64,000 nt of DNA from Halopseudomonas pelagia (GCF_009497895.1 NZ_CP033116.1:4402001-4466000), one strand, 5' to 3'; counted from the first letter of the stretch, positions 8,386 through 17,661 are shown. Numbers and translations: made by a program. Notes: generated from the letters alone by a model not told the origin.

Positions 8386-10038
8386 ATGAACGAACAAAAC
8401 TTCTATCAGTTCTCGACACTGACCGTACTTGCCTTGCTTGTCGCCTTTTACGGCGGCACTTACCTGCTGACCTTGCTGATCAAAAAGAAAAAGGAAAATA
8501 CCGACGCCTTTATGGTCTCCAATCATCAGATTGGTTTTGGCCTTGGCGCCGCCAGCATGACCGCGACCTGGATCTGGGCCGCTTCGTTCTACGGCGCCGC
8601 CACCTCGGGTTATACCTACGGAATCTCAGGACCTTTGCACTACGGCCTTTGGGGCGCCTTGATGATTCTGTTCATCTATCCGTTTGGCCGGCGTTTCCGC
8701 GAGCTCGCGCCCAATGCGCACACTCTGGGTGAGCTGATCCACGCCCGGCATGGCTCGTCCAGCCAACTGATTCTCGCGTCTTCAAACATCCTCGGCAGCA
8801 TCATCAGCCTGATGGTCAACTTTACCGCCTCGGGCGCACTGGTTTCAGTGCTCTCGCCGCTGTCCTTCCAGGCTGGCGTAGTCATCGCCGGTGTCGGCGT
8901 ACTCTCCTACACGCTGTGGTCAGGTTTTCGCGCCTCGGTACTCACTGATTTCGCTCAGTTGATGGCGATGATGGCCGTGGCGATTCTGATCATTCCCGCG
9001 GTGCTGTTCGCCCTCGGCGGGCCGAGCACCTTGGCTGACGGCATGAGCCTGCTGACATCAGAGCAAGCCAACCTGTTCTCGATGGATGCCATCCTCAACC
9101 AGGGCGCGCCATTCTTTGTTGCGGTGCTGGCCTATGCGATCGGCAACCAGACCATCTCCCAACGGCTGTTCGCTGTGCGTGAAGACCACATCAAACCGAC
9201 CTTTATCACCGCGACCATCGGCTACGGTGCAATCGTTATCGGCCTCGGCATGATTGGTTTGATGGCCTTGATGACCGGTATGGAGCCGATTGATGGCGAC
9301 ATGAATAACCTGATCCCGCAGATGGTATCGCTGTATCTGCCGCCGGTATTTATCGGGCTGTTCTTCATTCTGGTGATTGGCTCGCTGTCATCGACTGCCG
9401 ACTCGGATCTGTCCGCGATGTCAGCCATTGTCATGGCCGATGTGTATGGCAAAAATATCGCCAAGAACAAGCCTGACCCGACCAAGATGCTGTTTATCGG
9501 CAGGCTGACGATGATCGTCGCGACGCTGATCGGGGTGATTCTCGCCAGCTTCTCGATGGATATTCTGATCATGCTGGTCTTTGTTGGCGCACTCTGGGGC
9601 GCCATTGTGTTCCCGGTCATCGCCAGCTGTTTCTGGGATCGGGTGACCAACGCGGCCTTCACTTGGGCGGTCGTCGCCGGTCTGCTGATGTTCTGTATCG
9701 CCCGCTTCGAGCTGCTGCCCATGATCAGCGTGGTGGCGGTGCTGTTTGAGTTACTGGCTGCCGTTGGTGGTGGTGTGGTGCTCGGGTTGATGGCGTTCGG
9801 CTTCTGCGGACGTCGCATCGGGCTGATCGTTGCCGCTCTCAGCGCTGTCGCACTGGCATTCTTCTGCGTCGGCTTCCTGCGCGACTACACCGTCCTGCTC
9901 GCATCGCTGATGGCCTACGGCGTCAGCACACTGGTCTGCGTCAGCATCAGCCTGTTGAGCTCGAGCAAGTTCGACTTCACCCAGATTGATCAGAACGTCA
10001 TCAACTACGATCCGGTCAAGCTGCCCCAGGCTGACTAG
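8386..10038 (+). CDS. Sodium:solute symporter (SSS family)
   Basis: A 550-residue membrane protein with about 13-14 helices of the sodium:solute symporter family. Visible family features are the early helix with TATWIWAASFYGAATSGY, the core YTLWSGFRASVLTDFAQLM near residues 170-200, and the Na+-site-like stretch GSLSSTADSDLSAMSAIVMA near residue 335. Spacing and sequence are closer to the urea/DUR3-like branch than to proline PutP, but the substrate cannot be assigned. A 43-codon membrane protein follows 58 bases downstream and may be its partner. The ribosome site before 8386 is weak. Confidence 0.85.
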   Translation: MNEQNFYQFSTLTVLALLVAFYGGTYLLTLLIKKKKENTDAFMVSNHQIGFGLGAASMTATWIWAASFYGAATSGYTYGISGPLHYGLWGALMILFIYPFGRRFRELAPNAHTLGELIHARHGSSSQLILASSNILGSIISLMVNFTASGALVSVLSPLSFQAGVVIAGVGVLSYTLWSGFRASVLTDFAQLMAMMAVAILIIPAVLFALGGPSTLADGMSLLTSEQANLFSMDAILNQGAPFFVAVLAYAIGNQTISQRLFAVREDHIKPTFITATIGYGAIVIGLGMIGLMALMTGMEPIDGDMNNLIPQMVSLYLPPVFIGLFFILVIGSLSSTADSDLSAMSAIVMADVYGKNIAKNKPDPTKMLFIGRLTMIVATLIGVILASFSMDILIMLVFVGALWGAIVFPVIASCFWDRVTNAAFTWAVVAGLLMFCIARFELLPMISVVAVLFELLAAVGGGVVLGLMAFGFCGRRIGLIVAALSAVALAFFCVGFLRDYTVLLASLMAYGVSTLVCVSISLLSSSKFDFTQIDQNVINYDPVKLPQAD

Positions 10039-10096
10039 AAATCACTCCGTGCGCAGGTGCGCTTTGCAGCGCACCTGCCAGACAAAGGAAGCACTC

Positions 10097-10228
10097 ATGC
10101 AAACATTTATTCTGGCACTTTACGTATTGATCTGGCCGCTGGTATCACTCGCCGTACTCGGGGTTATTGGCCTGGCGACCTTGAAGGATATCCGCGTCGC
10201 GCGGCGCGAGAAGCGCGAACTGGTTTAA
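10097..10228 (+). CDS. Small single-helix protein, putative transporter small subunit
   Basis: A 43-residue protein starting at ATG 10097, with AAAGGA (10084-10089) upstream. It has one transmembrane helix (LYVLIWPLVSLAVLGVIGLA) and a very basic C-terminal tail of about 17 residues (KDIRVARREKRELV). Its place just after a sodium:solute symporter, in the same direction, matches the small partner subunits annotated beside some SSS and NSS transporters. The role is inferred from size and position. A longer upstream frame from 9986 lies inside the symporter gene and is not used. Confidence 0.72.
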   Translation: MQTFILALYVLIWPLVSLAVLGVIGLATLKDIRVARREKRELV

Positions 10229-10270
10229 CCGCTCGCGCTCACCCGCCGGGCGTCGGCTACAACAGGCTGG

Positions 10271-11323
10271 TTACTTATCTGCCAGACCTTTGAGCAACGC
10301 TTTGTGGAAGCGCTCGGGCTCCTGGATCTGCGGCGAGTGGCCCAGATCCGGGAACTCCACCAGCGTAGCCTGAGGGATAGCCTCGGCGGCTTTCTCACCC
10401 AGCACGTCATAGCGACCCAGCGTCTTCTGAATATCCTTGGGCGCCTGCGCCTTGCCAATGGCGGTGTTGTCCTTCTCGCCGATCAACAGCAAGGTCGGCA
10501 TCTGCAGCTGGTCGAACTCATGCACCACCGGTTGGGTAAACACCATGTCCGAGGTCAAGGCCTGGTTCCAGGCGACCCGTTCCTTACCTTCGCCCGCATA
10601 CATACCCGCCAGCATCTCGACCCAACGATCGTATTCCGGCTCCCAGGTATTCACGTAATAGGTCGACTTCTGATAGGCGCGAATGCCTTCGGCGGTCTTG
10701 CCCAGTTCGGCCTTATAGCCATCGTCGATATTCTGGTAGGGCACGCCGAGAGCTTTCCAGTCTTCCAGCCCAATCGGGTTGACCATCACCAGCTGTTCGG
10801 TTTGCTCGGGGTACATCAGCGCGTAACGCGTCGCCAGCATACCGCCCATGGAGTGCCCCATAACCGTGACCTGCTCCACATCCAGCTTCCCCAGCAACGC
10901 ATGGGTGTTGGCAGCCAATTGGTGGAAACTGAACTGGTACTGCTGGGGTTTGGACGACTTGCAGAAACCCACCTGATCCGGCGCGATTACCCGGTAGCCC
11001 GCCTCATGCAGTTCGGCGATAGTGCCTTCCCAGGTGCCGGCGCAGAAGTTCTTGCCATGCATCAGCATCACGGTTCTGCCATTGGCGTTGTCCGCCTCGG
11101 GCTGAACATCCAGATAGGCCATTTGCAGGTCCTGGCCCTGCGAGCTGAAGGTGAAACGCTCGACCGGGTACGCATATTCAAAGCTCGACAGCTCGGCGTC
11201 ATATACGGGCTTGCTGTCTGTATTCTGGGCCGCGGCACTGCCGACGAAGCCGACGAAGCCGACAGTCGCGACACCGGCGATACAAGCTGCCATCAGCCTA
11301 TTGATCATCAAGGGACCTGCCAT
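10271..11323 (-). CDS. Alpha/beta hydrolase, exported
   Basis: A 350-residue alpha/beta-hydrolase fold protein. The N-terminus is a signal peptide with a hydrophobic core ending near SAAAQ. The oxyanion region is VMLMHGKNF, the nucleophile elbow GHSMGG, the acid is likely in LIGEKDNTA, and the catalytic histidine sits in DLGHSPQIQEPERFHKAL. It should be a periplasmic serine hydrolase of unknown substrate. The start is ATG 11323 because AGGAG lies eight bases upstream. A longer frame to 11395 has no such site. The gene converges on the symporter unit. Confidence 0.84.
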   Translation of the reverse strand: MAGPLMINRLMAACIAGVATVGFVGFVGSAAAQNTDSKPVYDAELSSFEYAYPVERFTFSSQGQDLQMAYLDVQPEADNANGRTVMLMHGKNFCAGTWEGTIAELHEAGYRVIAPDQVGFCKSSKPQQYQFSFHQLAANTHALLGKLDVEQVTVMGHSMGGMLATRYALMYPEQTEQLVMVNPIGLEDWKALGVPYQNIDDGYKAELGKTAEGIRAYQKSTYYVNTWEPEYDRWVEMLAGMYAGEGKERVAWNQALTSDMVFTQPVVHEFDQLQMPTLLLIGEKDNTAIGKAQAPKDIQKTLGRYDVLGEKAAEAIPQATLVEFPDLGHSPQIQEPERFHKALLKGLADK

Positions 11324-11464
11324 TATCTTTCTCCTGTATTCAGTGGGCCACATGGCCCTGAACAGGATGACAGCATTTACCGCGCAGGATTCCATCCTGG
11401 CGCATTCTGAAACATCTGCGCACTACCTCCCTCGCTAGTACCTCCTTCGCTAGTAACTCCGCCG

Positions 11465-11725
11465 TCAGGCCGGTTCCGTCTTGCTCAACCTGCCCCAGTG
11501 AAAATAGCCGAACAGCAATACTTGCACGCGATGCCATAGAGGATTGGGCTGCTGCCGTAACCGCGCATCGACAAAGACCAGTTCAATCACATGAATAACC
11601 AAGGTGACGACCGCTACCTTGACCAGCATGCCTTCTCCCGTTGCCATGGACGGGAATAGCGCGACCACCAGCGCCGAGACCCACACCAGTGCCAGCAGAA
11701 CCTTGCCTAAAATGAAAAATGTCAT
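11465..11725 (-). CDS. DUF1145 family membrane protein
   Basis: An 86-residue protein with the KVLLALVWVSALV start, a second helix and the HVIELVFVDARL segment of DUF1145 proteins, which are common in pseudomonads. Two or three membrane helices are followed by a short basic end. It begins 27 bases after the sulfatase gene on the same strand and could be co-transcribed with it. Function is unknown. Confidence 0.75.
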   Translation of the reverse strand: MTFFILGKVLLALVWVSALVVALFPSMATGEGMLVKVAVVTLVIHVIELVFVDARLRQQPNPLWHRVQVLLFGYFHWGRLSKTEPA

Positions 11726-11752
11726 CTGGTTTTCCCTTCCCTATTGATCAAT

Positions 11753-13501
11753 CTAGCTATACAGAAATGCCGGCCCAGGGTGTTCACGACCATCATCGAC
11801 ACCCACCTCCAACGCGACCAACTCATTCAGTCGAGCATTCAGGCCCTCGATCAGTTGGCGATGGGCCTGCAGGTTGTTGGCCAGGTTAACCAGTTCGTCC
11901 GGGTCGCTTTGCAGGTCATAGAGCTCAAGATCGTTGTGGGCGCTCAGGGTTTCGATGTCCGCGGGGGTATGGTGATTGCTCGGGGCGAAATAACGGGCGA
12001 ATTTGTAACGCCCATCATGAATGCCGCGAAACAATGCACGGTTGTCCCTTGAGGGGCCCAGCCGCCCCTGGCGCAGTGATTCGCGGATAAGCGTCCAGGG
12101 CGTGACTTTGTCCGCATTAAGCATCACCGACTCGGTGAACTCCGGATCCAGATACATGCTCACGCCATAATTAAACAGATGGCCGCGTTCATCTCGGGCC
12201 GAACGCTGACTGGCACCACCCAGACTGCTGGCCAGACTCACACCGGCCAGATCGGGATAGCGCTCCGCTTGCTGCGCAGAGGATAAGCCCGCCAGCTCCA
12301 GCAATGTCGGCACTACGTCCACCGTCGAACCCAGCGCCGGGGTATCACGGGCATATTCAATATCCGGGTGGCTGACAATGAAATTGACCCGGGTGTTTTC
12401 CTTGTACATGTGCGGGCCCTTTTGCCGCAGCTTGTGCGCGCCGGCCATTTCACCGTGGTCAGCGGTCAAAATGACGATGGTGTCCTGGTCCCGCCCGCTG
12501 GCCTTGAGCGCGCCCAATACCTGGGCGATCGACTGGTCGACATCGCGGATGCAGTTGAAGTAGTAACTCTGCAAACCCTGCCAGAGCTGTTCATCTTGCG
12601 GATCAATATGCCCGTAGACCTGATTACAGATATGCACATCGGTCTGGTGTGCCCAGGGCTTGGTGCGCAGGTCTTCACGATAGAAACTGGCCGGCAGCGG
12701 CACATCCCATTGCTTGGCATAGACGCCTGTCGCCGGGCCGGGCGAAATCGGCCCCAGGTAGTTTTCGCGCAAGCGGCTGCGTTGCTGCGCCGGGCCCGAG
12801 CTGTAGAACATGATGTCGTGCGGATTCACGAAATTGACCGCCATAAACCAGGGTTTCTGGTCATCACGGTGCTCATGCAGCCAACTGACGGTGTCGCTGG
12901 CGGTGACCTTGTCGAAGATAAACCCGCTCATATGCGAGCCATGCGGATCACCGTTGAGGTTGTAATCCGCAAACCCGAAAGGCAGTAACGCATCGGTGGT
13001 GGTCTTCACCTCGCCATAGGTCAGGTCAGAGGCTTCGGCGATATGAGACAGATGCCACTTGCCTTTGTAGGCCGTGTGATAGCCCAGATCTCTGAGCATA
13101 TGTCCCAGCGTCGGCATCGACGAAGACAACTCATTGAACGGTGGCAATCCCAGATTGGCGACAATGCCGGTTTTTTGCGTGTGCTGACCGGTAAAGATAA
13201 CCGAGCGCGATGGTGAGCAAGGCGTGGTGTTGACGTGGAAGTTACCCATACTCACGCCACGCTGCATCAGCGCTTCATGTCCGGGGAGGTGCAGCACGCT
13301 TGGCAAGTCGGCCATGGCCCGTTCCTGGTCGGTGACGATCAACAGGATATTGAGCTTCTTCCCGGCGCGGGCGGAAGTTGCTACCGCACCCTGCGTGGAA
13401 GATGGCTCGGTACCTTTTCCAGCCGTTTGCGCACCGAGCGATTGAGCCAGGCCGGCAGCAGATACTGCACCAGCCAACTTCAACAGATCACGACGCTTCA
13501 T
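11753..13501 (-). CDS. Tat-exported sulfatase
   Basis: A 582-residue sulfatase. The N-terminus KRRDLLKLAG followed by a hydrophobic stretch is a twin-arginine signal, so the enzyme should be folded and exported to the periplasm. The active-site motif C-S-P-S-R is at residues 95-99 (TPCSPSRSVIFTGQ). C95 is the cysteine expected to become formylglycine. Metal-binding regions follow: TDQ near residue 58, MAVNFVNPHD, and TADHGEMAGAHKLRQKGPHM. It resembles choline-sulfatase and arylsulfatase-like enzymes, and the sulfate ester substrate is not known. A formylglycine-generating enzyme or Cys-sulfatase maturase is not in the window. Confidence 0.86.
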   Translation of the reverse strand: MKRRDLLKLAGAVSAAGLAQSLGAQTAGKGTEPSSTQGAVATSARAGKKLNILLIVTDQERAMADLPSVLHLPGHEALMQRGVSMGNFHVNTTPCSPSRSVIFTGQHTQKTGIVANLGLPPFNELSSSMPTLGHMLRDLGYHTAYKGKWHLSHIAEASDLTYGEVKTTTDALLPFGFADYNLNGDPHGSHMSGFIFDKVTASDTVSWLHEHRDDQKPWFMAVNFVNPHDIMFYSSGPAQQRSRLRENYLGPISPGPATGVYAKQWDVPLPASFYREDLRTKPWAHQTDVHICNQVYGHIDPQDEQLWQGLQSYYFNCIRDVDQSIAQVLGALKASGRDQDTIVILTADHGEMAGAHKLRQKGPHMYKENTRVNFIVSHPDIEYARDTPALGSTVDVVPTLLELAGLSSAQQAERYPDLAGVSLASSLGGASQRSARDERGHLFNYGVSMYLDPEFTESVMLNADKVTPWTLIRESLRQGRLGPSRDNRALFRGIHDGRYKFARYFAPSNHHTPADIETLSAHNDLELYDLQSDPDELVNLANNLQAHRQLIEGLNARLNELVALEVGVDDGREHPGPAFLYS

Positions 13502-13959
13502 CCTCGGCTCCTTGCACCAGGGGGTGCGTTATCTTTTTGTGATTATTCGAAGGACAGAGAACAGATTTACAAAGGTACCGGAATAATACCAATGCATTTT
13601 AATTTGAGAGTCGATGCGCCCAGCGCATTGAAAAGACCGGCGTTCTGAATGGACCCAGCATGGTGGCGATAAAGAATGTTGAAACAATCCCAATGACAGA
13701 CGTCCAACAAATTTGAGGCAGGATTATTTCCTCATATGTGACGCAAGTCACAGAAGAAATATTCATAAGGAATCTTTACACGCTTTCGGAAATATTCTGC
13801 AACTATTTGTATCCATTCACAATTAAAAAACAAGGCCACATGATATTATTTTGACATCATAAAAAGTGAGATTCAGAGCGCCATTTCGCCCCTTGCCTTG
13901 CTTCCTGAAATCTGTTCTTTATGCAGCTAAGGAAGACTCTTATCACTCATGGAGCTGAA
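13502..13959. other. AT-rich divergent intergenic region
   Basis: This 458-bp region separates the divergent sulfatase and glycosyltransferase genes. It is clearly more AT-rich than its neighbours and contains the CRP/Vfr-type palindrome at 13737-13752. No coding frame with a ribosome site was found in it. Confidence 0.6.
13737..13752. promoter_or_regulatory. Predicted CRP/Vfr binding site
   Basis: The sequence TGTGACGCAAGTCACA matches the CRP/Vfr consensus TGTGA-N6-TCACA in all ten specified bases and is a six-base perfect inverted repeat. It lies 235 bp upstream of the sulfatase start and about 207 bp upstream of the glycosyltransferase start, so it could act on either. Binding by a Vfr-like protein is inferred from the match only. 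Confidence 0.6.
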
Positions 13960-15024
13960 ATGAAAAAGGTATACGCGGTAGTACTCACCTACAATCGAAA
14001 GGACCTGCTCAAACGCAGTCTAGACGCCATTTTCACTCAGACCCGCTCTTGTGATGGGGTCATTGTTATTGACAACGCCAGCAGCGACGGCACCGAGTCC
14101 ATGCTGATGCAGGCTGACTATCCTGGCCTGCAGCTTTACGTTCTCTCGCATAACATAGGTGCCTCCGGCGGGTTCAACGCGGGATTCCGCATGGCCTTTC
14201 AGCAGGGGGCCGATTTTATCTGGATGATGGATGACGATGTCATCGCCGCGCCCGATGCCCTGGCCCAGCTGTTGGAAGCCGACGAGTTACTTGAAAACAA
14301 CTCCACGGAGCGCGCATTTCTGCTTTCGACGGCCTTTACCGAAAGCGGGCTGATCACCAATGCGCCTAGCGTTGACACCCGGCGTAACCGCATTGATTAC
14401 GAGAGCTGGCCGCTGACCCTGGAGCATGGCGTGCTGCCCGTGCGCCGGGCGACCTTTGTGTCAATTCTGGTCCCACGCGCCACGCTGGAAGAGTACGGTC
14501 TGCCGATCGCCTCCATGTTCATCTGGGGAGAAGATACCGAGTTCACGCTCAGGGTCACGGCCAGAGCACCTGGGTACATCGTCGGCAAAAGCAAGGTTGA
14601 ACATTTGCGGCAAGAGAACGGCGCCATCAGCATCATGGCGGAAACCAACCCTGCCCGACTCAAATACCATCGCCATTATTTCCGCAATGAAATATTCGTC
14701 GCCCGCAAATATTCCCGCAACCGGCGTTTGATCATTTCCATATTCAAACAGTTGGTACTGATCGTCAGATTGCTGCGCATGCATCAGTCACAGAAAGCGA
14801 GCATCGTGTTGCAGGGATTATGGGAGAGCTGGCGTTTCAACCCGGGTATCGAATCTGCATCTGCGCCAATTGAGGATCTGGGGGTAACCGTGCGGTCACC
14901 GACGTCCTATTTCGAACCCACTGAAGTCGAGCACAAGGACTTCGCGCTCGACGCTCTGCCACTGAATTCAGAAGAGCTTCTCGACCCCCTCACCGATCAG
15001 AGGCCAGGTCCTATCCTTGTCTGA
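13960..15024 (+). CDS. Family 2 glycosyltransferase (galactofuranosyl/rhamnosyl-transferase-like)
   Basis: A 354-residue GT-A fold enzyme. The N-terminus VYAVVLTYNRKDLLKRSLDA is the nucleotide-sugar binding start of GT2 proteins, and the acidic metal motif DDD is at residues 91-93 (WMMDDDV). IWGEDTEF near residue 190 is the usual catalytic acidic region. The type resembles GlfT2 and rhamnosyltransferases. The start at 13960 has GGAG nine bases upstream. The frame is open to 13921. Its 3' end overlaps the last 57 bp of the epimerase gene on the other strand. It likely transfers the sugar made by the facing operon, which is inference. Confidence 0.83.
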   Translation: MKKVYAVVLTYNRKDLLKRSLDAIFTQTRSCDGVIVIDNASSDGTESMLMQADYPGLQLYVLSHNIGASGGFNAGFRMAFQQGADFIWMMDDDVIAAPDALAQLLEADELLENNSTERAFLLSTAFTESGLITNAPSVDTRRNRIDYESWPLTLEHGVLPVRRATFVSILVPRATLEEYGLPIASMFIWGEDTEFTLRVTARAPGYIVGKSKVEHLRQENGAISIMAETNPARLKYHRHYFRNEIFVARKYSRNRRLIISIFKQLVLIVRLLRMHQSQKASIVLQGLWESWRFNPGIESASAPIEDLGVTVRSPTSYFEPTEVEHKDFALDALPLNSEELLDPLTDQRPGPILV

Positions 15025-15516
15025 CATGGTGCTGACCGGCAACGGCCAGACGATCCCAAGGCGTTCATCGTTGAAACGTAAACCACGCTCCGCATGGGGC
15101 GTGTACGGCGCAGAGACCAGATAGCTGACTTCGGTATCATCCACCAAGGTCTGGAAGGAGTGGGCAAATCCCGGGGGCACATAAAGCTGATGGCGGTTGC
15201 GATCCGTCAGCTCGAACGCTTCGTGTTGCAGGTAGCTGGGAGAGTCTTCGCGCAGATCGACAATAACATCCACAATCGCTCCCCTGATACACCTGATCAG
15301 CTTGGCTTCGGCATAGGGCTGAATCTGGTAGTGCAGCCCGCGCAAGGTGCCGCGCTGGGCAGATACCGAGGTGTTTTGCTGAACATAGTCGCCGGCCATT
15401 CCGTGCTGCAGAAATTCTTCGCGGCACATGCTGCGAGCAAAAGAACCGCGTTCGTCCCCACGCGGTTCCAGCTCAATCAACCAGGCATCCTTCAACGTGG
15501 TTTCTCGGTAAATCAT
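14968..15516 (-). CDS. dTDP-4-dehydrorhamnose 3,5-epimerase-like (RmlC/RfbC family)
   Basis: A 182-residue cupin of the RmlC family, last gene of the nucleotide-sugar operon. The conserved LRGLHYQ (residues 58-64, with the catalytic-type histidine H62) and YVPPGFAHSF are present. Start ATG 15516 has AGGAG five bases upstream. The frame extends to 15543 without such a site. In this operon the partner enzyme is a cytidylyltransferase, so the substrate may be a CDP-linked rather than dTDP-linked keto sugar. The gene ends antisense within the glycosyltransferase gene. Confidence 0.85.
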   Translation of the reverse strand: MIYRETTLKDAWLIELEPRGDERGSFARSMCREEFLQHGMAGDYVQQNTSVSAQRGTLRGLHYQIQPYAEAKLIRCIRGAIVDVIVDLREDSPSYLQHEAFELTDRNRHQLYVPPGFAHSFQTLVDDTEVSYLVSAPYTPHAERGLRFNDERLGIVWPLPVSTMSDKDRTWPLIGEGVEKLF

Positions 15517-15549
15517 GCAAAACTCCTTTTCAATGGCTGGCACAGGGCT

Positions 15550-16857
15550 TTAAGCAAACAGGTGTTCCTGCTCAGCGTATAAGGCATCGACCAAGCGGCC
15601 GGGAGGTACGCTGACATCGTCAAAGGTCAGCGGTGTGTCCTTGGCGACCGGGCGTACCAGCGTGCAGCCCAACGCCAGCCCGACTGGCAGGAGGTTGTCT
15701 CGGCGCACCGCGTCCATATTCTCCGCTACGCCGTAAACCTCATAGCCGCCGAAATCCTCAATCACCTCCCCTGGCTCCAGGTCCTTCTTGGCCAATGCAA
15801 TTACACCCACCGTGGGCCCGCCCTTAGGCGTCAGCACTGCGTCGTTGAACAGCACCGCCCGCGCGACCGAATTGGGTACTTCGAAATGGCAAAGGTGATA
15901 GGGGGTATAGAAGCAGTAGTACGGCCCTTTGCCGAGCTTGTACAGCTCGAGATAATGCCGCTGCCTGGGGTTGTCCAGCGTGCCCAGAACAAAGATGCCA
16001 GGGCCCGGTCGCGCGCCTACCACATAGTCAACGAGCCCGGGGCCTGTAGGGTCCAGATGCGGCTCAAAAGCCGCCAGCGTTTCTTCGATGGGCACGAGCG
16101 GAGCGCCCGGATCACCACCGGAAAAGTCGGGGCCGAGCATGCCGCGGCGAGCTACCCGCATACCGGTACCGTTGGCCACGATAGCCTGCTCGAAGGAAAT
16201 CTTGGTGCCATCAGCGAATGAGGCGACCATCGCTGGCTTCTGCCCCCAGCGTTTGGCGAAACTTTCCTGCGTGGTTGGATTGCGATAAGGGTCGTGCAAA
16301 CCTTTGATGTTGCCGCACAGAACAGGCTTCAAACCCAGACCGGCAACAAAACGGTACTGGTTCATTTGCACACCAGGCTGATCGCCATCGGAAAAGCTGT
16401 AAACCACCCCGGCAGCATCCGCACGCTTCTTGAGAATCGGGCCAATAGTGCCGTCCAGCTCCGCGTTCATCTGCACCACATGCTTGCCGCTTTGCAACGC
16501 AGCAAGAACGGCATGAGCAGCAAATTCGATCGAACCGGTCACCTCGATGATCGCATCCAGACCATCCGCCTTCGCCAACGCCTGAGCATCCTCGGTAACC
16601 GCCGGACGGCCAGCGGCAATGGCGCTCTCCAACTGCGCCTGGGTGTCGCAATGCACTGGTTCAATGCCGACCTGTCCGTATAACGCAATAGCCGGTGCCA
16701 GGTGTCGGTTGGCTACCGCGCACAACTCCATCCCCTGAGTGGCCGTCATTATTTGCAATGCAATACCGCTGGCCTGAAAGCCTGCGCCAATCATGCCCAC
16801 GCGAATGGGCCGCCCTTCTGCCTGACGCTTGGCCAAGGCGCTGTCGACGATGATCAT
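15550..16857 (-). CDS. NAD(P)-dependent oxidoreductase with C-terminal SAF domain (COG4091 type)
   Basis: A 435-residue protein with a Rossmann motif G-M-I-G-A-G-F near residue 21 and a homoserine-dehydrogenase-like body (GLDAIIEVTGSIEFAAHAV, HVVQMNAELDGTIGPILKK). The C-terminal 80 residues, beginning VGVIALAKKDLEPGEVIEDF, look like a SAF domain. This is the predicted homoserine-dehydrogenase/SAF family. It sits in an operon with a sugar cytidylyltransferase, an RmlC-type epimerase and an SDR epimerase, so it probably acts on a sugar or sugar-derived carbonyl rather than on homoserine. The start has GGAG upstream. The exact reaction is unknown. Confidence 0.72.
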   Translation of the reverse strand: MIIVDSALAKRQAEGRPIRVGMIGAGFQASGIALQIMTATQGMELCAVANRHLAPAIALYGQVGIEPVHCDTQAQLESAIAAGRPAVTEDAQALAKADGLDAIIEVTGSIEFAAHAVLAALQSGKHVVQMNAELDGTIGPILKKRADAAGVVYSFSDGDQPGVQMNQYRFVAGLGLKPVLCGNIKGLHDPYRNPTTQESFAKRWGQKPAMVASFADGTKISFEQAIVANGTGMRVARRGMLGPDFSGGDPGAPLVPIEETLAAFEPHLDPTGPGLVDYVVGARPGPGIFVLGTLDNPRQRHYLELYKLGKGPYYCFYTPYHLCHFEVPNSVARAVLFNDAVLTPKGGPTVGVIALAKKDLEPGEVIEDFGGYEVYGVAENMDAVRRDNLLPVGLALGCTLVRPVAKDTPLTFDDVSVPPGRLVDALYAEQEHLFA

Positions 16858-16887
16858 TGTTTTTCTCCGAATCTTGCACTGACGTGA

Positions 16888-17661
16888 TCAGTCCCAAAGC
16901 TTCCAGGGCGCACCGGCGGCCCAGGCCTCTTCCAGCACCACCTTGTCGCGGAGCGAGTCCATGCTCTGCCAATACCCCTTGTGGTGATAACTGCCCAACT
17001 TGCCAGCCTCGACCATACGATCCATCGGCTCGTTTTCCCAAACCGTCTGGTCGTCGTCAATCAGATCAAACACCTTAGGCTCACAGACAAAAAAACCACC
17101 GTTAATCAAACCACCATCAGCGGCGCCCTTTTCACGGAAGCCTTCCACGTGACTCAACTCTTCATTCAAGCGCAGCGCGCCGTAACGGCCCGGCTGGGTC
17201 ACCGCGGTCAAGGTACACCAATGCCCGGACCTACGATGGGCCTCGACCAGCGCCGTGATATCCACATCACTGACGCCGTCACCATAGGTCAAGCAGAAGG
17301 GTCCGTCAGAAAGGTACTGCTGAGCACGCTTGAGGCGCCCCCCGGTCATGGTCTCGCCACCAGTATCAAGTACCGTGACTTTCCACTTCTCCTTCAGCTT
17401 GTCATGCCATTCGATACTGCCGCTCTGAAGATCGATGGTGTAATCGCTGCGGATACCCCGGTAGTTGAGGAAGTACTCCTTGATGAAGTCGACCTTGTAA
17501 CCGCCCAGCACCACAAACTCGGTAAAACCATGATGGGCGTACATTTTCATGATGTGCCAGATGATCGGCATGCCACCGACTTCAACCATCGGCTTGGGCC
17601 TGACAGCTGTTTCCTCACTCAATCGGGTGCCGAACCCGCCGGCAAATATTGCTACCTTCAT
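16888..17661 (-). CDS. rfbF: Glucose-1-phosphate cytidylyltransferase family
   Basis: A 257-residue nucleotidyltransferase matching RfbF in length. The signature G-G-F-G-T-R-L-S-E-E-T at residues 8-18 and VRPKPMVEVGGMPIIWHIM are intact, and FCLTYGDGVSDVDI holds the metal-binding aspartates. The family makes CDP-glucose from glucose-1-phosphate and CTP as the first step to CDP-linked deoxysugars. No CDP-glucose 4,6-dehydratase (RfbG) is present next to it, so the product used here may differ. AGGAG precedes the ATG at 17661. It is second in the four-gene operon. Confidence 0.86.
   Translation of the reverse strand: MKVAIFAGGFGTRLSEETAVRPKPMVEVGGMPIIWHIMKMYAHHGFTEFVVLGGYKVDFIKEYFLNYRGIRSDYTIDLQSGSIEWHDKLKEKWKVTVLDTGGETMTGGRLKRAQQYLSDGPFCLTYGDGVSDVDITALVEAHRRSGHWCTLTAVTQPGRYGALRLNEELSHVEGFREKGAADGGLINGGFFVCEPKVFDLIDDDQTVWENEPMDRMVEAGKLGSYHHKGYWQSMDSLRDKVVLEEAWAAGAPWKLWD

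Noticed and set aside
8193..8732. Plus-strand frame upstream of and overlapping the symporter gene
   Set aside because: More than half is a shifted reading of the symporter coding sequence. The part in the gap alone shows no domain or start signal.
10304..11410. Long plus-strand frame of 368 codons opposite the alpha/beta hydrolase
   Set aside because: It is the antisense of a well-supported hydrolase gene, a common artefact in GC-rich DNA. The translation has no recognisable domains and no ribosome site.
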